Source: Spirochaetaceae bacterium (GTDB taxonomy: Bacteria > Spirochaetota > Spirochaetia > Treponematales > Breznakiellaceae). Taken from it: a stretch of 11,912 nucleotides of DNA. Made by a program: the position numbers and the translations under genes. Of the stretch, positions 7,444-11,912 are shown piece after piece. The notes beneath the pieces were generated by a model. It was not told the origin of the DNA, ran no database searches, and worked only from the letters and a program-made list of their open reading frames with translations. The number at the start of each line of letters is the position of its first letter. The first letter of the stretch is position 1. The stretch covers positions 1 to 11,912 of the forward strand of contig JAIRMO010000232.1 of NCBI GenBank assembly GCA_031258625.1, in the 5' to 3' direction.

Positions 7444-8241
7444 TTATCCGCCCCGGTGGTATTCGATTTTCCAAAGAAATAAGCCCTGGGGAGGGGCGGT
7501 GGGACCGGCGAGGTTTCTTACCCCCGATGTCAGGAGTTTTTTAAATTCCCCGGGAGGCAGCCCCTTCTCCTCATAATGCAGCAGGGTTCCCACTATAGAA
7601 CGGACCATTTTCCATAAAAAGGCGTTGGCCCGGATTTCAAATACCAGCATATCCTGTTGAACAAAAAAAATTGCCTCGAAAATATACCGAAATCGGGAAA
7701 GGCTGAGGTCCCGGGGAATGGCAAAAAGTGAACAGTCCAGTTCCCCATGGAGCAGCCGGGCGTAGTCGTTAAGGAGATCCAGCCGGGGACGGCGCCGGAG
7801 CTGAAGGCTGTACCGGAGCTCATGGGGAAGGGCGGGACGGCCGCAGATGAGGTGGTACCGGTAGGTTCGGGACCGGGCATCAAAACGGGCGTGAAAATCC
7901 CCCAGGGTTTCCCGGGCTTCCAGGATTCGTACATCCTGGGGGAGGAGGCTGTTGAGGGCGGGGACAAACCGCATTGCCCCCATCCCCCTGGGGGGGGTAA
8001 AAAAATTAGCCACCTGCCCTACCGCGTGGACCCCGGCATCGGTCCTCCCCGAACCGGTAAGGATTATTTCTTTTTTGTGCAGCTTCCCCAGGGCGTCCTC
8101 AATGACACCCTGGACCGTCCGTTTTTTTTCCCCGAATACCCCGGGGTCCCCCCGGCCCTGGCTTTGCCACCCTGAAAACCCGGTACCGTCATAGGCTATA
8201 AGGAGCCGGATGTTTCGCAGGGCATCAGGGGATTCACTCAT
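7444..8241 (-). CDS. truA: tRNA pseudouridine(38-40) synthase TruA
   Basis: TruA converts uridines 38-40 in the anticodon stem-loop of tRNAs to pseudouridine. The 265 residues open with RLLIAYDGTGFSGWQ, the family's first strand, and carry the catalytic aspartate D68 in GRTDAGVHA. The later HARFDARSRTYRYHL and FLWKMVRSIVGTLL segments also match the family. An insertion of roughly ten residues (GRGDPGVFGEKK, about 29-40) separates GWQSQ from RTVQG, longer than in the E. coli enzyme; otherwise the length is normal. The ATG overlaps the end of the DUF2225 gene by 8 nt (ATGAGTGA), and no strong ribosome-binding site is present, so translation is probably coupled. It is the last gene of the minus-strand cluster and meets the methyltransferase gene tail to tail. 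Confidence 0.96.
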   Translation of the reverse strand: MSESPDALRNIRLLIAYDGTGFSGWQSQGRGDPGVFGEKKRTVQGVIEDALGKLHKKEIILTGSGRTDAGVHAVGQVANFFTPPRGMGAMRFVPALNSLLPQDVRILEARETLGDFHARFDARSRTYRYHLICGRPALPHELRYSLQLRRRPRLDLLNDYARLLHGELDCSLFAIPRDLSLSRFRYIFEAIFFVQQDMLVFEIRANAFLWKMVRSIVGTLLHYEEKGLPPGEFKKLLTSGVRNLAGPTAPPQGLFLWKIEYHRGG

Positions 8242-9091
8242 CGGTTTCGTTTAGTTCTTTATTGATATTTTCGTAGAGATTCCGGGCATGTTCCAAAAGC
8301 GGACCCGGTTTACTTTTCGAGGATTTTCCCAGACCGAAAATTTTGGCGATAGTCCGTTTTGCTTCTCCCAAAGAAGCGGCCCGCAGAACAGGGTCCTTCC
8401 GGGGGCCGTATTTTAATTCAAGGAGGGCCGAGAGATACAGGGCCCCTTCGTAGGCGTAATTTTTATCTGTGTCGGGGCCGAAAAAGGAAATACCCGAAAG
8501 GCTTTCCTGCCCGTTCTGCTCCCTTCTAATCGCCTCATTATATAAAAACTGGGCTTTTTTCTTGAATAGCCGGGAAAGCCAGTCGTAATGCTGACCCGGA
8601 TTTTTTTTATCTATTTCTTCAAAGAGCCATCCCGCCCGGAGGGCGGCAATGCCCTGTTTAATCGTGGGAGAAAATTCCTCTGGATAAAAGTCATAACACC
8701 GGAGGACCAGGTACTGGGACGCGGTTCCTTCGGTTAATCCCCGGGGCGCGTAAAAATCTATCTTGGGAAAGATCTGTCCCAGGTCGGTAATCCGGTTTTC
8801 CTTATCCTCCGCGACCTTTTGTTTGGCCTCCGCCGGCAGATTAACAAAATCCTTGTCTGTGGAAGCAAACCAACACTCAGGACAGACCGTAGCCTGATAT
8901 GCCAGGGGATAAATATCGCCGTATTTTACCGACGGTTCATAGAGCCGGTGGAGCTCATCGGTAATGGCCCCGGCGATAAGCCTGCCTGAACCTGATAGGA
9001 GTTCTTCTCGGTGAAAAGTAGTTTCACATACAGGGCAAACATACTCTTCTTTTGATTGGAAAGATATTTTTAACTCCCGTTCCTCATTCAT
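8234..9091 (-). CDS. DUF2225-family zinc-ribbon protein
   Basis: A 285-residue protein of the DUF2225 family, whose function is not established. The N-terminal third holds two CxxC pairs, CPVC at 19-22 and CPEC at 70-73 (ATVCPECWFAS), the expected ligands for one structural zinc. The rest is largely helical and TPR-like (about 115-275: repeated A/L/Y-rich helices such as FLYNEAIRR and GALYLSALLELKYG), suggesting a protein-protein interaction role. There is no signal peptide or membrane segment, so it is cytoplasmic. The start is ATG with a strong GGAGG (9097-9101) 5 nt upstream. It lies 12 nt after the acpS stop and overlaps truA by 8 nt. The lysine- and serine-rich stretch SSKSKPGP near 257-264 is probably a disordered linker. 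Confidence 0.85.
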   Translation of the reverse strand: MNEERELKISFQSKEEYVCPVCETTFHREELLSGSGRLIAGAITDELHRLYEPSVKYGDIYPLAYQATVCPECWFASTDKDFVNLPAEAKQKVAEDKENRITDLGQIFPKIDFYAPRGLTEGTASQYLVLRCYDFYPEEFSPTIKQGIAALRAGWLFEEIDKKNPGQHYDWLSRLFKKKAQFLYNEAIRREQNGQESLSGISFFGPDTDKNYAYEGALYLSALLELKYGPRKDPVLRAASLGEAKRTIAKIFGLGKSSKSKPGPLLEHARNLYENINKELNETDE

Positions 9092-9103
9092 GGCAACCTC
9101 CGG

Positions 9104-9478
9104 TTACGAGCCTTCCAGGACCACCATAGCTATGGCATTATCCTTTTCGTGGGTTAAGGAAACATGAACCCTGCCCGCTCCGCTCCGCCGTAATGCCTCC
9201 CGGGCGGTTCCAAAAACTTCAATTTCAGGTCGTCCATTGTGGCGGTTCACCACCATAATATCCTTAAGAACTATACCAGCCAAACCCGTACCCAAGGCCT
9301 TCCCGAAAGCCTCTTTAGCGGCGAAACGGGCCGCCAAAGAAAGCATTGCCCCGTTGCCCCTGGACAAGGCGGCGGAAAGCTCCTCGGGATGAAAATACCG
9401 GTTCAGCAATCCGGGGGTAATCCGCCAGTGTTCCATCCGGCGGACATGGACCACATCTATTCCAATACCGATAATCAT
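9104..9478 (-). CDS. acpS: Holo-[acyl-carrier-protein] synthase
   Basis: AcpS transfers 4'-phosphopantetheine from coenzyme A to the serine of apo acyl carrier protein, switching on fatty-acid synthesis. The 124 residues are the usual size for this trimeric enzyme. The magnesium-binding motif GIGIDVVHVRRME carries D8, and RFAAKEAFGKALGTG carries E56 and K60, both expected in the active site. The C-terminal VSLTHEKDNAIAMVV strand is also typical (H110). The ATG lies 8 nt after the cdaR stop with only a weak purine run upstream, suggesting coupling within the operon. A fatty-acid gene downstream of the c-di-AMP pair links lipid synthesis with envelope signalling, as an inference. Confidence 0.96.
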   Translation of the reverse strand: MIIGIGIDVVHVRRMEHWRITPGLLNRYFHPEELSAALSRGNGAMLSLAARFAAKEAFGKALGTGLAGIVLKDIMVVNRHNGRPEIEVFGTAREALRRSGAGRVHVSLTHEKDNAIAMVVLEGS

Positions 9479-9486
9479 ATCCGGGC

Positions 9487-10458
9487 CTATGGTTGGGGAT
9501 TATCGTAAATATAAACCCGCACTTCTTCGGGTTCACTCCGGGTAAGGGCGAACAGGGGTGGTATATTTACCTGTACCGGCAGGGTATATTCCCCCCTTTG
9601 AGTGATACCGGAACAATCGAGGGTCAAAATAGTTCCCCCGGGGGTATAGGCTTCGAGATCCTTCTGGGATCCCTCAAGACGGATACTGCCCGTGGAGACC
9701 TCCGGTTCCGCCCTGAGGGAATCCTCCAACCCAATAACCTCAATGGGGAGTTCCTCCAGGGTTCGGATCATAATGGCCTCCCTGATAAAAGCCTTAAATT
9801 CCGCAACCCCGTTCCCCTGGACGACGATCCGGGATTCCCGGTTTAAAACACGGACGGTGGTGGAAAAATCGGCATTCCTGCCGCTCAGTTCCACATATTC
9901 CGTGACAAGCTCCGAAATGCCGGTTATGAGTTTTGAGGGGCCCTCAATGACCACTTGGGTGGGTTCCAGGGTATAACTGACCAGTTCATAGCCGCTTTCT
10001 ACATATCCTTGATACCGTGGGATAAGGGATACGGATTTGCTTACTTTACGATCCAGTTCTACCGAGATCTCCAGGGGATCCACCCCGATTTCCAAAGGAT
10101 CTACTCCCAGGGCGGTTCCTTTTTTACGGATCTCCACCGGCGCCCGGTAATTTCCCGCTTCGGTATAGTTACCCAGATCCAAATAGGCTTCAATATCTTC
10201 TTCCACGATGGGAAATATACTGTTCGCGTCCCCCCGGAGGGTTACCCGGACCATCCGGGGATAGGAACTGGAAGGAATTAGATCCTCAAAGGTTTCGATA
10301 TTCAAGGGAACAGAAAAAAAACGTTCCTCCAGAATACTCATCCGGTGGAAAATAAACAAAATGATAGCCAAAGCCACAGACAGAACTTTGGCCGGCCAAT
10401 TTTTAACCGCCTGGGCGAATAACGTTCTACTGTTCAACAAAAACATCCTTTCCGTCAT
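9487..10458 (-). CDS. cdaR: YbbR-domain membrane protein, CdaA regulator (CdaR-like)
   Basis: A single-pass membrane protein with extracytoplasmic YbbR repeats. In other bacteria CdaR binds the diadenylate cyclase CdaA and adjusts its activity. From ATG 10458 it has 323 residues: a short basic N-terminus, one helix at about 24-39 (KVLSVALAIILFIFHRM) and several beta-rich YbbR-like domains (strings such as LIPRYQGYVESGYELVSYTLEPTQV and VIEGPSKLI). Residues near 120-134 contain a perfect seven-residue tandem repeat (GVDPLEI twice). The start is uncertain: ATG 10458 overlaps cdaA by 32 nt with no ribosome-binding site, while an AAAGGA stands 8 nt before TTG at 10437, which would give a protein seven residues shorter. 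Adjacency to cdaA supports the role. Confidence 0.88.
   Translation of the reverse strand: MTERMFLLNSRTLFAQAVKNWPAKVLSVALAIILFIFHRMSILEERFFSVPLNIETFEDLIPSSSYPRMVRVTLRGDANSIFPIVEEDIEAYLDLGNYTEAGNYRAPVEIRKKGTALGVDPLEIGVDPLEISVELDRKVSKSVSLIPRYQGYVESGYELVSYTLEPTQVVIEGPSKLITGISELVTEYVELSGRNADFSTTVRVLNRESRIVVQGNGVAEFKAFIREAIMIRTLEELPIEVIGLEDSLRAEPEVSTGSIRLEGSQKDLEAYTPGGTILTLDCSGITQRGEYTLPVQVNIPPLFALTRSEPEEVRVYIYDNPQP
10066..10107 (-). repeat. 21-bp in-frame tandem duplication inside cdaR
   Basis: Two adjacent 21-bp units (10066-10086 and 10087-10107) encode the identical peptide GVDPLEI. They differ at five bases, in five of the seven codons (GGA/GGG, GTA/GTG, CCT/CCC, TTG/CTG, GAA/GAG), all of them synonymous. 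It lies in a linker between YbbR-type strands. Confidence 0.85.
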
Positions 10459-11269
10459 CCAGGCTGTCCGATACGGGGGATACCGGTTCCGCCGATCTTC
10501 CCCATACGCCTTGATCCAGGAATTCCTTTAATTTCCGCTGGGCTTCGATAGGAGAAAGATCGTAATATAATTTTGTATCAAAGGCCAGGGAAATAGCGCC
10601 GGTTTCTTCGGAAACCACGAGGATAACCGCATCGGATTCTTCGGACATTCCCAGGGCGGCCCGGTGTCTGGTCCCAAAACTTTTTCTGATGTCCTGCTGT
10701 TCCGAAAGGGGCAGAAAACAACCCGCCGCAGCGATCCGCCCGTTTTGGATAACCATGGCCCCGTCATGGAGGGGCCCGTCAAATTCAAATACCGTTACAA
10801 TGAGGCTGGAAGAAATTTCCCCGTTTATTCTGGTACCGGTATCGATAATGTTTTTAATATTGATCCGCCGGGGGAATACGATCAGCGCGCCCCTTCGCTG
10901 CTGGGATAAAATCTCCGCGGCGGTTATCACCGCTTCCAACTGACCAAGCCGGGGTTTACTGTCCAGGCGGAATAATTCTCCCCGGCCGATTCGGAGCATG
11001 ATCTTCCGCAATTCCGGCTGAAAAACAATGGCAATGGCGATAAGGAGACCGGGGCCGAGGATATTCAAGATCCATTGCAAGGTATTCAGCTTGAATAAAA
11101 AGGCAATACCATACACCAGGGCAAGAAAACCCGCCCCTTTTACCAGTTGTATTGCCTGGGTTTTTATTAAAAGATCATAGGCCTTATACAATAAAAAAGC
11201 GAGTAGGGTAATGTCTATTACGGGGCGGACCAGATTATAAACCGTGGTAAACCGCTGAAACCATTCCAT
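10427..11269 (-). CDS. cdaA: Diadenylate cyclase CdaA
   Basis: The membrane-bound enzyme that makes cyclic di-AMP from two ATP. The 280 residues start with three hydrophobic helices (about 14-34, 43-61 and 64-83), then a short coiled linker, then the DAC catalytic domain from about 100 to 240. Catalytic motifs are present: DGA at 169-171 in PLHDGAMVI, RHR at 201-203 in FGTRHRAALG, and SEETG at 220-224 with E221. The C-terminal tail (VSPVSDSLDDGKDVFVEQ) is acidic and probably flexible. The first ATG is preferred from the family N-terminus; no clear ribosome-binding site is visible ahead of it, only an A/T-rich GGTTAAAAT. The gene lies 90 nt downstream of the bS22-like peptide gene and overlaps cdaR. 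Confidence 0.95.
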   Translation of the reverse strand: MEWFQRFTTVYNLVRPVIDITLLAFLLYKAYDLLIKTQAIQLVKGAGFLALVYGIAFLFKLNTLQWILNILGPGLLIAIAIVFQPELRKIMLRIGRGELFRLDSKPRLGQLEAVITAAEILSQQRRGALIVFPRRINIKNIIDTGTRINGEISSSLIVTVFEFDGPLHDGAMVIQNGRIAAAGCFLPLSEQQDIRKSFGTRHRAALGMSEESDAVILVVSEETGAISLAFDTKLYYDLSPIEAQRKLKEFLDQGVWGRSAEPVSPVSDSLDDGKDVFVEQ

Positions 11270-11306
11270 ATTTTAACCGTAAAAGATCCCGGGGATCACG
11301 GATTGG

Positions 11307-11334
11307 GGATAAAAAGAGACATACCTTTTTATCC
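11307..11334. repeat. Perfect 10-bp inverted repeat in the cdaA leader
   Basis: GGATAAAAAG (11307-11316) and CTTTTTATCC (11325-11334) are perfect complements separated by 8 nt. On the minus strand this forms a hairpin between the bS22-like gene and cdaA. There is no GC-rich stem or following U-run as in an intrinsic terminator, so an operator or an RNA structure controlling cdaA is equally possible. Confidence 0.6.
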
Positions 11335-11359
11335 ATCAAAAAGCCCCCCCATGGCAACA

Positions 11360-11449
11360 CTATTTATTCTTGTGCCGATTTTTTCTAAGTTTTTTCTTTC
11401 GTTTGTGGGTTGCAATTTTTCTCAGTTTGCGTTTTCTTCCGCAGGGCAC
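11360..11449 (-). CDS. 29-residue basic bS22/mS38-like (AURKAIP1/COX24 domain) ribosomal protein
   Basis: A tiny gene below usual gene-finder cut-offs. GTG at 11449 opens 29 codons ending in TAG at 11360-11362, with AAGGAG at 11458-11463 placed 8 nt upstream. The product begins MPCGRKRKLRKIATHKRKK and ends KNRHKNK; 16 of 29 residues are lysine or arginine and two are histidine. It matches the pattern of the AURKAIP1/COX24-domain peptides, which include mycobacterial bS22 and the mitochondrial small-subunit protein mS38, with the hallmark basic string, a hydrophobic pair and the final R-x-x-x-H-K-type tail. Members of this family bind 16S rRNA in the small subunit. It is the first gene of the minus-strand cluster, upstream of cdaA. 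Homology was judged by eye, so confidence is moderate. Confidence 0.75.
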   Translation of the reverse strand: MPCGRKRKLRKIATHKRKKKLRKNRHKNK

Positions 11450-11457
11450 TTCGGCGT

Positions 11458-11463
11458 CTCCTT
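11458..11463 (-). promoter_or_regulatory. Ribosome-binding site of the bS22-like gene
   Basis: AAGGAG on the minus strand, 8 nt before the GTG start. This is the main sequence evidence that the 29-codon frame is translated. Confidence 0.65.
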
Positions 11464-11912
11464 AATATTAAAATAACCTCTCTCACCCCTATAAAACCTC
11501 GGGAACAGGGAAGTTTGATTATTATGGAATACTTTAGGCAAAAGGTCAATAGGCCGATGGAAAAGGATGATCCCGGGACATACAGGAATTCAAAGTTTAA
11601 AAAAAAGGCTCGTTCAATCTAAAAATGACCAAATGGTTTTGAAGGATATGGTCATCTTAATTATATTCCGTAAACCACCGGCTATGCCGGTGAGACTTGA
11701 AAAGGCTATGCCGTGCCGTGCGTGATACGAATTGCACGAAGAAATGAATAATACCCCCCCAGAAGTCATTGACCGGAACAACCAAGGGAATATAAAAGAA
11801 GAAAATGTAAATGAGCCAAGAACAAGAAGAACAGGAATGAAAAACAAGGCAATGTAGCAAAAAAGGGTAGGGGAGAACCGGGTTTGCATAGAACACCGGA
11901 TAAATGCCCCCT
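11464..11912. other. Gene-free right-hand region with no convincing coding sequence
   Basis: About 450 nt lie between the bS22-like gene and the window edge. Open frames exist on both strands. One on the minus strand from ATG 11889 to 11614 has a hydrophobic N-terminal half (ALFFIPVLLVLGSF). None has a ribosome-binding site or a family I recognise, and the hydrophobic reading is the shadow of a purine-rich plus strand. The region must hold the promoter of the minus-strand cluster, but I see no confident -35/-10 pair. The only structured element is the hairpin at 11676-11692. Confidence 0.4.
11676..11713. repeat. Palindromic hairpin with an adjacent direct-repeat copy
   Basis: CACCGGC-TAT-GCCGGTG (11676-11692) is a perfect 7-bp stem with a three-base loop. 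Its core GGCTATGCCG (11680-11689) recurs at 11704-11713. Short GC-rich hairpins with partial second copies in noncoding DNA resemble REP-like dispersed elements, but only this one locus is visible. Confidence 0.5.

Noticed and set aside
11524..11622. Small lysine-rich plus-strand frame of 32 codons starting MEYFRQKVN.
   Set aside because: The nearest purine run is too far from the ATG and there is no family pattern; its basic character comes from A-rich DNA.
11614..11889. Minus-strand open frame of 91 codons with a hydrophobic N-terminal half.
   Set aside because: No ribosome-binding site, no recognisable family, and an overlapping open frame in another phase. The hydrophobicity follows from the purine-rich opposite strand.
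1..11912. tRNA or rRNA genes, CRISPR arrays, insertion sequences, phage genes, toxin-antitoxin pairs.
   Set aside because: No GGTTCGAATCC-like T-loop with a plausible cloverleaf, no regularly spaced repeats, no transposase or integrase motifs, and no small paired ORFs of known type were seen.

Overview
The window looks like chromosomal DNA from a spirochaete, most likely a Treponema-like member of the order with roughly 50% GC, such as the termite-gut treponemes. The assignment rests on the mix of gene families, their arrangement and the base composition. It is an inference, because no rRNA or other decisive marker is present. The content is mostly housekeeping. I see no phage, transposase, CRISPR array, toxin-antitoxin pair or recognisable defence system.

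Layout. (1) Positions 174-2668, minus strand: a three-gene NitT/TauT/SsuABC-type ABC importer (lipobox-free binding protein, permease, ATPase) read leftward from its own promoter. (2) Positions 2693-2804: a short divergent control region with one promoter for the importer and one for valS. (3) Positions 2805-6041, plus strand: valS, followed 9 nt later by a stand-alone HD hydrolase resembling the ppGpp-hydrolase half of SpoT/MESH1. (4) Positions 6208-7436, plus strand: a short DtxR/MntR-type metalloregulator that may be translated from a leaderless mRNA, then a minimal NSUN/RsmB-type RNA m5C methyltransferase. (5) Positions 7444-11449, minus strand, converging on the methyltransferase with only 7 nt between stops: a tight cluster read leftward, comprising a 29-residue very basic bS22/mS38-like ribosomal protein, the diadenylate cyclase cdaA, its YbbR-domain partner cdaR, acpS, a DUF2225 zinc-ribbon protein and truA. 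(6) From about 11464 to the right edge: about 450 nt with no convincing gene but with a short hairpin/repeat element.

How the genes may work together. The minus-strand cluster joins c-di-AMP synthesis and its membrane regulator to activation of acyl carrier protein, tRNA pseudouridylation and possibly a ribosomal small-subunit peptide. This is a growth-physiology cluster in which overlaps and very short gaps imply translational coupling. The plus-strand valS-HD pair couples tRNA charging with a probable alarmone-removing enzyme.

The observations most worth a second look are: the tiny basic ribosomal-type gene upstream of cdaA; the valS-linked alarmone hydrolase; the mixed manganese/iron-type ligand set in the DtxR-like regulator and its odd promoter; the in-frame 21-bp tandem duplication in cdaR whose copies differ only at synonymous positions; and the inverted repeat in the cdaA leader. 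None amounts to a demonstrated new system.
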